Counted from the first letter of the stretch, positions 1 to 6,317 are shown. The stretch: 20,370 nt of DNA from Cuniculiplasma sp. (GCA_023256455.1 JAGDXN010000070.1:1-20370), one strand, 5' to 3'. Made by a program: numbers and translations. The notes: generated from the sequence alone by a model not told the origin.

Positions 1-61
1 TAGCCTGGTATCCTTCCAGCTTCGGGAGTTGGAGACCCCGGTCCAAATCCGGGCGGACCCA
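1..61 (+). tRNA. tRNA-Pro (anticodon CGG), 3' part only
   Basis: The window opens inside the D-arm (tagcctggta). The anticodon stem pairs ccagc with gttgg around the 7-base loop ttcggga, putting CGG at positions 34-36, which reads proline codon CCG. The T-stem pairs cccgg with ccggg around the loop TCCAAAT. The 3' acceptor strand cggaccc and discriminator A follow. CCA is not encoded (next bases ttg). The 5' acceptor strand and start of the D-arm lie upstream of the window. The T-loop has C instead of U at position 55, as does the tRNA-Glu in this window. The AG..GG of the D-loop keeps G15, the archaeosine site. Confidence 0.93.
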
Positions 62-159
62 TTGTGAATAAGTGGATATGTTTGATCGGAAAACTTTTGC
101 ACCATATACAAAGTGAAATTTTAGAGCAACATCATAATTCATTATTTTTTAACGCAGTG

Positions 160-181
160 TTCTTGTATTGTTGTACAAGAA
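160..181. repeat. Perfect 8-bp inverted repeat (hairpin)
   Basis: ttcttgta and tacaagaa flank the 6-base spacer ttgttg. The hairpin lies about 100 bases downstream of tRNA-Pro in DNA with no convincing gene. It could be a relic of a mobile element end, an operator or a transcript hairpin; nothing in the sequence decides which. Confidence 0.4.
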
Positions 182-301
182 TATTGACTGCCTTTTGTTT
201 AACGTTTAAGTTCTTTCCGCTTCTTATTACCAACTTTTGTAATACAAAGATTGATGCGATATTTCTTCATCCCTGTCATCTTTTGATTTTAAGGATAAAA
301 C

Positions 302-463
302 CTACCCCGGAAATTCCTTGTCATTGACAATCTCATAACCCTTCAAGTATTCCACATAATCCATTTTATCTAATCCTATTACTTCAGATTGGTCTAAGTT
401 ATAGTACTCCTTACATATACATTCTATTCTATCATCAATTATGAGTTTTCTGTGCACTATCAC
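302..463 (-). pseudogene. Short protein-like fragment, minus strand
   Basis: This 53-codon frame starts at a GTG and ends at TAG; the same frame is open back to a TAA at 488-490. The translation has a natural-looking composition (for example HRKLIIDDRIECICKEYY and MDYVEYLKGYEIVNDKE), unlike the Phe/Leu/Cys-rich opposite-strand frames here. No family was recognised and no good ribosome site or start was seen. It overlaps the start of the plus-strand frame at 452. I read it as a probable remnant of an accessory gene in a decayed region behind tRNA-Pro. It could equally be a chance frame. Confidence 0.25.
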
Positions 464-811
464 GTCGTTATAATAATTGAATTTGTGTTATTTATTCCTT
501 ACATAATGTTTCAGGATATCCTCCAATGTATGGCAATATTCCCATTAAGACATAGTCAGAAACTTAGAAATAGGAAAAATGCAAATTACATTTTTGGTTT
601 TGATAATGATGGGTTTGTCCATTATAAAAGGAATCACGGTCAACAAGTAATGGTTGATGTTGCCGGCTGGATCGATGAAAGTTATGACAAATTTCAATAT
701 CCAGAAATAGAGGTGGAAATTATGATGAGTTCTAATCTAAGGGATCAAATAAGTAATCATGGGCAAGCTCAACAAGCAATTAAATGGGACGCCCATAGTT
801 CCTATCGATGA
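452..811 (+). CDS. Hypothetical protein, possibly degraded
   Basis: A frame of up to 119 residues; internal Met codons make shorter versions possible, such as one beginning MAIFPLRHSQ. The first ~25 residues are hydrophobic and overlap the minus-strand fragment at 302-463, so a later start is likely. From about residue 35 the translation looks protein-like (YIFGFDNDGFVHYKRNHGQQ, then GWIDESYDKFQYPEIEVE). No family was recognised. Its stop codon overlaps the ATG of the next short frame as ATGA (808-811), an arrangement typical of coupled genes, which hints that both were once functional. No Shine-Dalgarno site is evident. Confidence 0.35.
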   Translation: MHYHVVIIIEFVLFIPYIMFQDILQCMAIFPLRHSQKLRNRKNANYIFGFDNDGFVHYKRNHGQQVMVDVAGWIDESYDKFQYPEIEVEIMMSSNLRDQISNHGQAQQAIKWDAHSSYR

Positions 812-930
812 ATTTAAAGGAAGGAGTGACAAAGTGCATTGAAGAGGTTAAAGATGCTTTGTAGGCAGCTAAAGGGTCATCTAATATCTTTGTAATAGGT
901 AAAGGCTACAACATGGAGAACTTAAATTAA
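808..930 (+). pseudogene. 40-codon frame interrupted by an amber codon
   Basis: The frame begins at the ATG overlapping the previous stop (ATGA) and reads MNLKEGVTKCIEEVKDAL. It then meets TAG at 862-864 and continues in the same phase with AAKGSSNIFVIGKGYN before a TAA at 928-930. Both sides look like one amphipathic, protein-like sequence, so a point mutation that broke a small gene is the simplest reading. Programmed readthrough or pyrrolysine has no support here. Family unknown. Confidence 0.3.
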
Positions 931-1073
931 TATTTACTTAATCGAATGAATATATACCTGATCATGTTTATTAAAATCTTAGCATGGCTGTAATGTTCGC
1001 CCCTATATGACTGGAGTAGGTTTAATTAGAAATTGGTAAAAAGACGTAAGTATGAAATTAAAATATCTGCGTT
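931..1073. other. Intergenic stretch before the cyclase gene
   Basis: AT-rich DNA without a convincing gene. It must carry the promoter for the gene at 1074, but no strong TATA box stands out at the right distance; tttaattag at 1021-1029 is the best AT-rich candidate. No Shine-Dalgarno site precedes 1074. Confidence 0.4.
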
Positions 1074-1670
1074 ATGATAGATATAAGTCTGCCACTGAAA
1101 AGAGGCATAATAAATTATCCTGGAGATGCTGATTATGAGGAATTTGAATATTTTACCCATGAAGTCAATCATGTTCATATTATGAGGGTATTAATGGAAA
1201 CCCATTCCGGGACCCATTTTGATGCACCCTATCATATGATTCCTGATGGCAAGAGGGCAAACCAGATACCTCTAGAAAACTTTTTTGGGAGGGCCGATGT
1301 GATTGAGGTTAAAGGAGATAGTATTGAAGAGAGACATATTCCTGAAAACCCGGAAGAAATTTTACTTTTTAAAACCAAGAATTCAAATCTTTATGATAAG
1401 TTTCATACAGACTTTACATACCTTTCCCTTGAAGCAGCCAGAAAGATAGCAGCGAAAAATGTAAAACTGGTAGGAATAGATTATCTCTCCATAGAGAAAT
1501 TTGGCTCACCTGAACCTGTTGTGCATAAGACACTCATGAAAAAGGATATAATAATCGTGGAAGGTATTGTGCTAAAGGATGTAAAACCTGGAAAATATGA
1601 ATTTATATGCCTTCCATTAAATATGTCTGAAGATGGTGCACCATGCAGGGCCGTTCTTAAAGAAATATAA
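1074..1670 (+). CDS. Metal-dependent cyclase/hydrolase (kynurenine formamidase-like)
   Basis: 198 residues, usual length for the cyclase family (PF04199), which includes kynurenine formamidase KynB, isatin hydrolase and other amide or lactone hydrolases. The signature HSGTHFDAPYH is at residues 44-54; in the family His44, His48 and Asp50 bind the catalytic metal. The N-terminus IDISLPLKRGIINYPGD matches the family start (DISxPL...YPGD), which supports this ATG. The C-terminal segment FICLPLNMSEDGAPCRAVL is also typical. The protein is probably cytosolic. The substrate cannot be told from sequence: no tryptophan-catabolism gene is nearby and the gene stands alone between decayed DNA and an AT-rich gap. 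It may have arrived or survived as part of an accessory segment. Confidence 0.85.
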   Translation: MIDISLPLKRGIINYPGDADYEEFEYFTHEVNHVHIMRVLMETHSGTHFDAPYHMIPDGKRANQIPLENFFGRADVIEVKGDSIEERHIPENPEEILLFKTKNSNLYDKFHTDFTYLSLEAARKIAAKNVKLVGIDYLSIEKFGSPEPVVHKTLMKKDIIIVEGIVLKDVKPGKYEFICLPLNMSEDGAPCRAVLKEI

Positions 1671-2196
1671 AGGAATTATCTGTATATTAAACTATTAGAT
1701 TCGGAATAAATTTACACCTGATTTTAGAGATTATATTTTTGAAAAGAATTCAAACGGTTTTTTAGGATAATTTTGTAATATACTTTTCTTTCTCGTTTGA
1801 TCTTACTCTGATTTAAGATGAATTAAAGGCAATACTAAATATTGATCCATTCCGGGCGGTTTAATTTACTTAAAACATAATTGAAATTCAGGAACTTTAT
1901 TTTATACTCATGGATTTATTCCATACATTATAAATTTCTTACTGTAAAATCACTTTGGATAATTCTAACCATCTTTAACAAAATAAGTTTGAATTGTGCC
2001 CACAGAATTAATAAAAGGCACTAAAAAATTAATTCTAAAGAAAGATTATGAAAAATTAGATCAATCCCAAATATGAGAGAGAGAAAGATCCATCCATATA
2101 TCATCTTTAATACATAATAAAATACGATGCTGGGATATATAGATAAATGAGATGTTTCTCCATTTTCGAAGAGATTATCTAAAGCGAAGTGTAAAA
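1671..2196. other. AT-rich gene-free region
   Basis: About 525 bases with no credible gene on either strand. It contains a tRNA-3'-end-like 14-mer at 1846-1859 (listed separately) and a 9-bp inverted repeat (agaattaat at 2004-2012, attaattct at 2028-2036). A minus-strand frame that starts at 2299 and runs through the tRNA-Glu gene is spurious. Confidence 0.5.
1846..1859. repeat. Sequence resembling the tRNA-Pro T-arm/acceptor end
   Basis: tccattccgggcgg here resembles TCCAAATCCGGGCGG at 42-56 in tRNA-Pro: nine identical bases (tccgggcgg) plus TCCA, with one base fewer between them and one mismatch. In AT-rich surroundings such a GC-rich match is unlikely by chance. It may be an eroded attachment-site copy from integration into tRNA-Pro. 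No integrase gene is visible. Confidence 0.3.
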
Positions 2197-2271
2197 TGCT
2201 CCGGTCGGGATTTGGACCCGAGTCGGGGGATTGAGAGTCCCTAATGCTTGGCCTGGCTACACTACCGGAGC
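2197..2271 (-). tRNA. tRNA-Glu (anticodon CTC)
   Basis: 75 bases on the minus strand. The acceptor strands GCTCCGG and CCGGAGC pair fully, followed by discriminator A; CCA is not encoded. The D-arm GTGT..AGCAT carries G15 and G18G19. The anticodon loop CTCTCAA gives anticodon CTC (Glu, GAG). The T-stem pairs TCGGG with CCCGA around TCCAAAT, so position 55 is C. The anticodon stem AGGGA/TCCCC has one A-C mismatch at its outer pair (27-43). No intron. Confidence 0.95.
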
Positions 2272-2296
2272 TTTGCCTTCGGACATTGATTTGTAG

Positions 2297-2310
2297 CATT
2301 TATTATTTTT
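2297..2310 (-). promoter_or_regulatory. Candidate TATA box for tRNA-Glu
   Basis: On the minus strand this reads AAAAATAATAAATG, 26-39 bases before the 5' end of the tRNA. That is the expected archaeal box A distance for a transcript starting at or just before the tRNA. Confidence 0.45.
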
Positions 2311-2380
2311 GCTCAATGCGTTGAAATTTTACCTTATAATTAAGCTTAAGGAAATTTAATCCATTAATAAATGATTAAAC

Positions 2381-2521
2381 ATGCCTAAAATAGGATGTGC
2401 CATAGAGGTTCCGGTTAAGGATAATGATGAAGAAGCAAAAAAAGGGGAAGGCATGATCGTATCTCTATTATTCTTTCTGACAGTTCTTTTTGGCTTTCTT
2501 AAATCGTTATTCAGGCCCTGA
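2381..2521 (+). CDS. Small single-pass membrane protein (46 aa), hypothetical
   Basis: A 46-residue frame begins MPKIGCAIEVPVKDNDEEAK. It has a polar, charged first half (residues 12-24), one hydrophobic segment at about 25-40 (MIVSLLFFLTVLFGFL), and a basic end KSLFRP. This is the layout of a tail-anchored or single-pass small membrane protein. aaatttaat at 2352-2360 sits 21-29 bases before the ATG, right for a TATA box on a leaderless transcript. The last 11 bases overlap the convergent MarR gene. No family was recognised; it does not look like the Sec61-beta or SecE type. The ordered polar/hydrophobic pattern argues for a real gene, but length alone makes it uncertain. Confidence 0.45.
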   Translation: MPKIGCAIEVPVKDNDEEAKKGEGMIVSLLFFLTVLFGFLKSLFRP

Positions 2522-2984
2522 GCTTTGGCTCATCTTCCATTTGATTTTTAAGATTTTCAAGTATTTCCAGGATTTTCTTTGCCTCCTCTGGTGACATGAA
2601 AGCAAAGGTTTCTGCAAGTATCTGGTCATGGATAATTCTCATTTTTTCCAGAAAGTTCCGGCCATTTTCTGTGGCACTTATAAATATAACCCTTCTGTCA
2701 GTTTCAGACCTGTTCCTTATTACAAAGCCTTTTCCTTCCATTTTATCTATGAGGCCCGTTATCCATGCCTGTGTCACATAATTTTTGTCGGCAAGGCTTG
2801 CCATGGTCATTTTACCTTCTTCTTCAAGAATTCTCAATATTCTGTATTCAAGCACAGAAATTCCATTTTCAGCAAATTTAGATTCAACTCTTTTATAGAG
2901 ATTTTTATAGATAGAGATCAAATCACGCCAGATTTTAGTATATATTTCCGGATCGCACTTCATTTTGTCATCCATGTTAACCAT
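2511..2984 (-). CDS. MarR-family transcriptional regulator
   Basis: 157 residues, typical MarR length. Winged helix-turn-helix: helices around residues 45-88, recognition-helix region TQAWITGLIDKMEGKGFV (71-88), and wing RNRSETDRRVIFISATENG (90-108), the characteristic D-R-R signature. N- and C-terminal helices for dimerisation flank it. MarR proteins are dimeric repressors or activators released by small ligands. A second Met at residue 4 could also be the start. The next gene upstream on the same strand (3097-3876) is separated by 112 bases containing a 10-bp palindrome. Likely targets are itself and perhaps the neighbouring lipid/acyl-CoA genes; that is inference from position only. Confidence 0.9.
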   Translation of the reverse strand: MVNMDDKMKCDPEIYTKIWRDLISIYKNLYKRVESKFAENGISVLEYRILRILEEEGKMTMASLADKNYVTQAWITGLIDKMEGKGFVIRNRSETDRRVIFISATENGRNFLEKMRIIHDQILAETFAFMSPEEAKKILEILENLKNQMEDEPKLRA

Positions 2985-3015
2985 GTCCTGCTTTTCTATG
3001 TTTATGAGGATAGAT

Positions 3016-3025
3016 ACAATATTGT
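3016..3025. promoter_or_regulatory. Palindrome upstream of the MarR gene
   Basis: ACAATATTGT is a perfect 10-bp palindrome 32 bases upstream of the MarR start, next to the TATA-like ttataa at 3025-3030. MarR proteins commonly bind palindromes at their own promoters, so this is a candidate autoregulatory operator. The symmetry does not extend beyond 10 bp, which is short for such an operator. Confidence 0.3.
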
Positions 3026-3096
3026 TATAAAATGTTTAGCACTTAATCTTTAATTATGAAAATTAATTTTAAACTATTAAATTTTGGATTTTTAAA

Positions 3097-3876
3097 TCAG
3101 ACAGCCGAAAGCGTCTTTTCATACTGTTTTTCAACGAGATCCTTGATCTGGTTTTCTGCAGAAACATCGTAAATCCCAATGTCTATCAATTCTGTATTGT
3201 TAAGTATTTCAAGGATTGCCTCTCCACCAAATGTTTCTCTGTTTCCGCTTTCGGCGTTAATTGAAGAGAGTTGCTCATCTACAACATTTATTGTAAACTT
3301 CATTGTTTTAGAAGTTCCAATTACAATGCAGTTCTTGATTTCCTGGGCTTTTGTCTTAATGTAGGGTATTGCCTTGGCACCTGAAAGCGTCATTGTTTCC
3401 AACAGATATTCTCTTCCCTGTTCTCTGTAATTTATCAAGCTTAACATTTCAGGAACCCTTTGAACCAGATGCTTCTTAAACATGTGCTCCGGGGAAAGTG
3501 TAAAATTCTCTCCTTTGAATTTCTCAAAAAATGGAACAGATGTTTCAACATCCCATTCTATGGTAAGGCTTGTTTCAGTCGCTACAGTGTTTAAATTTAA
3601 TCTCAGATTCATCTTTATTTCCTTGTTGAGACTCTCACAACTGTATGTTATTTCCTTTCCTTTCAGGGTCGGGCCATTCATAATACCGTAGAAAGAGTTA
3701 CCCTTTGTCTGATCAATATCCGGGGCGAAAATCATGTCCCATTTATCATCTGTAATTTTTTTCAGGATTACAATGTGGGACATTGGGTTAAAAAATAGCC
3801 ACGGATTGGAGACATACTCCGATACAACAGGCGGCGGCATAGGAAACTCTACTTTAGCTGCATATGAACTCTTCAT
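3097..3876 (-). CDS. SRPBCC/START-like protein with unassigned C-terminal half
   Basis: 259 residues. The first ~150 fit an SRPBCC (START/Bet v1-like, CoxG-type) lipid- or hydrophobe-binding fold: a leading strand with PMPPPVVSEYVSNPWLFFNPM (residues 12-32), then alternating strands (WDMIFAPD, KEITYSCES, TSLTIEWDVE) and a final helix (residues 130-150). This is recognised by pattern, not by a diagnostic motif. Residues ~155-259 hold a second region, alternating helix and strand (AIPYIKTKAQEIKNCIVIG, then KFTINVVDEQ), that I cannot assign. No signal peptide or membrane segment. The start is supported by a TATA box 21-32 bases upstream. It is divergent from the thioesterase gene, so both may respond to the same condition. 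Confidence 0.6.
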   Translation of the reverse strand: MKSSYAAKVEFPMPPPVVSEYVSNPWLFFNPMSHIVILKKITDDKWDMIFAPDIDQTKGNSFYGIMNGPTLKGKEITYSCESLNKEIKMNLRLNLNTVATETSLTIEWDVETSVPFFEKFKGENFTLSPEHMFKKHLVQRVPEMLSLINYREQGREYLLETMTLSGAKAIPYIKTKAQEIKNCIVIGTSKTMKFTINVVDEQLSSINAESGNRETFGGEAILEILNNTELIDIGIYDVSAENQIKDLVEKQYEKTLSAV

Positions 3877-3896
3877 AATATGTTTAGGTCAATGAA

Positions 3897-3939
3897 CTAT
3901 AAATATTTTTATAAGTTAGAAAAATGGAAATATTTAATA
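3897..3939. promoter_or_regulatory. Divergent promoter region (SRPBCC gene / thioesterase gene)
   Basis: On the minus strand AAATATTTATAG (3897-3908) lies 21-32 bases before the ATG at 3876, suggesting a nearly leaderless transcript. On the plus strand aaatatttaata (3928-3939) is a candidate TATA box about 50 bases before the ATG at 3988, giving a leader of some 25 bases. Confidence 0.45.
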
Positions 3940-3987
3940 ATATGTCATTTAAAGCAAAATGTAATTATCAAAAGAAAATCGGGAAAT

Positions 3988-4398
3988 ATGGACGATAAAT
4001 TTAATCAGGTTAAGATCCAGGTGCGAATCGCAGATATTGATGGTTTGAATCATGTCAATAATGCCGTTTATCTGACATTCTTCGAGCTGGGAAGAACCAA
4101 TTTCTTTCTAAAAAATATAGGTATTTTTGATCCTGAAGATGTGGATTTTGTCGTGAAGCATGCAGATATAGAGTTTAAAAAACCAATTCATTTTCTGGAT
4201 AATCCAATAGTAAAAACATGGATATCAAAAATAGGCAATACAAGCGTTGTTTTTTCCCATGAAATTTTTGATGAAAAAAACCATAACATATATGCGAGCG
4301 GGGCAACAGTTGCAGTGTGGGTTGGCAAAGATGGCAGAAAAAGAGCAATTCCGGACTCAATAAGGGAAAAAATAACTGAACTGCTTGTAACATCTTAA
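3988..4398 (+). CDS. Acyl-CoA thioesterase, hotdog (4HBT/YbgC-FadM type)
   Basis: 136 residues from MDDKFNQV. The frame is open upstream to 3880, but those residues (Lys/Tyr-rich, MFRSMNYKYF...) overlap the divergent promoter and are not family-like, so the ATG at 3988 is preferred. The N-terminal block VRIADIDGLNHVNNAVYL (12-29) is the hotdog thioesterase signature; an Asp in ADID (16 or 18) and the HVNN helix start correspond to the active site. FFELGR follows as in YbgC/FadM. Such enzymes hydrolyse acyl-CoA thioesters in the cytosol as tetramers. Position beside thiolase/DUF35 genes suggests acyl-CoA metabolism; the substrate is unknown. Confidence 0.87.
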   Translation: MDDKFNQVKIQVRIADIDGLNHVNNAVYLTFFELGRTNFFLKNIGIFDPEDVDFVVKHADIEFKKPIHFLDNPIVKTWISKIGNTSVVFSHEIFDEKNHNIYASGATVAVWVGKDGRKRAIPDSIREKITELLVTS

Positions 4399-4505
4399 TG
4401 TTCTATAGAAAGAGAAAGCAACCAATATTAATTCAAGTTAATCAATCCTGATTTGTTTAATAATAATTTTTTGGCATCAGCCACTAAGTGAAAAGGTGTT
4501 TTACG

Positions 4506-4514
4506 TATATAAAT
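4506..4514 (+). promoter_or_regulatory. TATA box for the thiolase operon
   Basis: TATATAAAT is a strong archaeal box A, 46-54 bases before the ATG at 4560. It predicts a start near 4535 and a leader of about 25 bases. No strong Shine-Dalgarno site follows. The rest of the 161-base gap (4399-4559) is AT-rich and shows nothing else. Confidence 0.6.
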
Positions 4515-4559
4515 TAATAAAAGTTAATATTACAAAGATTACATTAAGATTGGATTAAA

Positions 4560-5819
4560 ATGGGAAAATCAGAAAGAGAGGTGTACATGATTTCTGGCGG
4601 AGTTACCAAATTCAGCAAAGCTTCGCCAGATATGGATTTCAGGCTGCGAGTTAAGAAGGCATTTGATTATGCCATGAATGATATTGGCATGGAGTTGAAG
4701 GATATTGATGGATCAGTTGCCTCTTATTTCTCAGATCATTTTCAGAGACAATTAATGTCTGGAATTATGGTGCAGGATTATCTTGGATTGACACCCAAGC
4801 CCAGTATGAGGGTTGAGGGTGGAGGAGCTACAGGTGGTCTTGCCTTTCAAACTGGGGTTAATGAAATTGCCTCTGGCAGAATGGATACCTGTGTGGTTTA
4901 CGGTTTCGAAACCATGTCGCATGTAAATACCTGGAAAGGAAACGAATTCATAGCCCTTGCAAGTGACACTAATTTCGATTACCCCGTTGGTGGATTCTAT
5001 ACCGGATATTACGCAATGATGGCGGTAAGATATATGCATGAATTCGGGGCAACTCCAGAGCAGCTGGCTATGGTGTCGGTAAAAAACCATAAGAATGCAT
5101 TGCACAACCCATACGCTCAGAGCCCAATGAATATATCTGTTGAAGATGTTAGAAACTCACCCATGGTATCCTATCCACTGACTAGATTGGATGTATGTAC
5201 CATGTCGGATGGAGCAGCCGTGGCAATTCTGGCCTCAAAGGAGAAGGCATTTGAGCTGTGCGACAACCCGGTTTTGATTAAGGGTATTGGCACTGGAACA
5301 GATACAATGAGGCTTTCAGACAGGCCATTTGGCAAGGTACCTCTCCTTCCCCATGAGAAAGAATCAGATTATAAGAATCTGAAATACCCGGGCGTGCATT
5401 CATTCAGGGCAGGTAGAACAGCTGCCATAGAGGCATATAAGAATGCTGGAATAAAAGATCCTGTAAAGGAAATTGACCTTGTAGAGCTCCACGATGCTTA
5501 CACTTCTTCAGAGATACAGACCTATGAGGATCTTGGACTGTGTAAATATGGGGAAGGGGCTAAATTTGTTGAATCTGGTAAAGCCAATCTCGACGGTGAA
5601 GTACCTGTAAATCCGTCAGGAGGTTTACTTGCATGCGGCCATCCGGTAGGTGCGACGGGAATTATGCAGAGTGTCTTTATGTTCTGGCAGCTTCAGCACA
5701 CGATTCAAAAGCACTTTAAGGATAGCACTCTCCAGGTAAAGGATGCGAAGAGGGGATTGATACACAGTCATGCGGGTACAGGAACTTATGTGACTGTTTC
5801 CATAATGGAGGCGATTTAA
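4560..5819 (+). CDS. Thiolase-like protein (archaeal SCP-x type) lacking the nucleophilic Cys
   Basis: 419 residues, normal for archaeal thiolases of the type that pairs with DUF35 proteins. Family landmarks: PLTRLDVCTMSDGAAVAIL (206-224), VELHDAYTSSE (308-318, His311), NPSGGLLACGHPVGATG (351-367, Cys359 and His361), and C-terminal HSHAGTGTYVTVSI. The N-terminal nucleophile block, usually VExACASGG, reads VEGGGATGG (85-93), so the Cys that forms the acyl-enzyme is Gly89 (codon gga at 4824-4826). An extra Cys (359) precedes GHP, where this family more often has another residue. Ordinary thiolase chemistry therefore looks unlikely. It may be a non-catalytic partner, a decarboxylative condensing enzyme or something new. 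The stop is immediately followed by the DUF35 start (TAAATG), so the two are co-translated. Confidence 0.88.
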   Translation: MGKSEREVYMISGGVTKFSKASPDMDFRLRVKKAFDYAMNDIGMELKDIDGSVASYFSDHFQRQLMSGIMVQDYLGLTPKPSMRVEGGGATGGLAFQTGVNEIASGRMDTCVVYGFETMSHVNTWKGNEFIALASDTNFDYPVGGFYTGYYAMMAVRYMHEFGATPEQLAMVSVKNHKNALHNPYAQSPMNISVEDVRNSPMVSYPLTRLDVCTMSDGAAVAILASKEKAFELCDNPVLIKGIGTGTDTMRLSDRPFGKVPLLPHEKESDYKNLKYPGVHSFRAGRTAAIEAYKNAGIKDPVKEIDLVELHDAYTSSEIQTYEDLGLCKYGEGAKFVESGKANLDGEVPVNPSGGLLACGHPVGATGIMQSVFMFWQLQHTIQKHFKDSTLQVKDAKRGLIHSHAGTGTYVTVSIMEAI

Positions 5820-6317
5820 ATGACCATTGATTATAACGCAAAAATGGAAGAAAAGCAGGATGTAACTCAGGTATACAACACAGATCCACTTATAGTGAGA
5901 TCTCATTATGAGATTGACTATATCCACAGTTATGCGCAGGATTCAGAATTCTTCAGGGCACTGGGGAAGAAAAAACTCATGGGCTCAAAATGCAAGAAAT
6001 GTGGGTATACATATGCAACACCGAGAGGCCACTGCATGATGTGTGGAAGTGAAACAGAATGGTACGAACTTCCAACGACAGGAAGAATCCATACCTTTAC
6101 AACATGTTATTTCGGAAGTGAGGCGTTTCTGGATCAAACTCCATTTCATCTCATAATGGTGGAGTTCGAAGGTGTGGATTCACTGTTCATGTCAAGAATT
6201 ATAGGTGTTTCGGCAGAAGACCTTAAAATTGGCATGAAAGTTAGGGCAAAATTTAAGAGAAATCTTGAGTTCAGTCCCACGGACGTTTACTTCGTTCCGG
6301 TAAAAGAAAATGAATGA
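5820..6317 (+). CDS. DUF35 (OB-fold, zinc-ribbon) partner of thiolase
   Basis: 165 residues. An N-terminal helical stretch of ~45 is followed by SEFFRALGKKKLMGSKC. The zinc ribbon is C58KKC61...C72MMC75, and an OB-fold starts at about residue 80 (YELPTTGRIHTFTTCYFG) and runs to DVYFVPV. In methanogens a DUF35 protein bridges acetoacetyl-CoA thiolase and HMG-CoA synthase and lets CoA intermediates pass between them. Here the gene directly abuts the thiolase, implying a stable complex, but no HMG-CoA synthase gene is in the window. All four metal-binding Cys are present. Its last 8 bases overlap the ThyX-like gene. Confidence 0.9.
   Translation: MTIDYNAKMEEKQDVTQVYNTDPLIVRSHYEIDYIHSYAQDSEFFRALGKKKLMGSKCKKCGYTYATPRGHCMMCGSETEWYELPTTGRIHTFTTCYFGSEAFLDQTPFHLIMVEFEGVDSLFMSRIIGVSAEDLKIGMKVRAKFKRNLEFSPTDVYFVPVKENE

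Noticed and set aside
64..327. 87-codon plus-strand frame right after tRNA-Pro
   Set aside because: Phe/Leu/Cys/His-rich translation with no domain pattern, no ribosome site, and it overlaps a more protein-like minus-strand frame.
862..864. TAG as a pyrrolysine codon
   Set aside because: No pyl genes or Pyl-insertion context in the window and the frame is tiny; a nonsense mutation is simpler.
2004..2036. 9-bp inverted repeat as a terminator or small RNA
   Set aside because: Very AT-rich arms with a 15-base spacer in AT-rich DNA; chance is a sufficient explanation and no transcript signal was seen.
2021..2299. 92-codon minus-strand frame
   Set aside because: It runs straight through the tRNA-Glu gene; its first third is translated tRNA sequence.
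2596..3053. Plus-strand frames opposite the MarR gene
   Set aside because: Shadows of a clear MarR gene; composition is that of reversed codons.
3880..3987. N-terminal extension of the thioesterase
   Set aside because: The extra 36 residues overlap the divergent promoter and do not fit the hotdog family; ATG at 3988 fits the family length.
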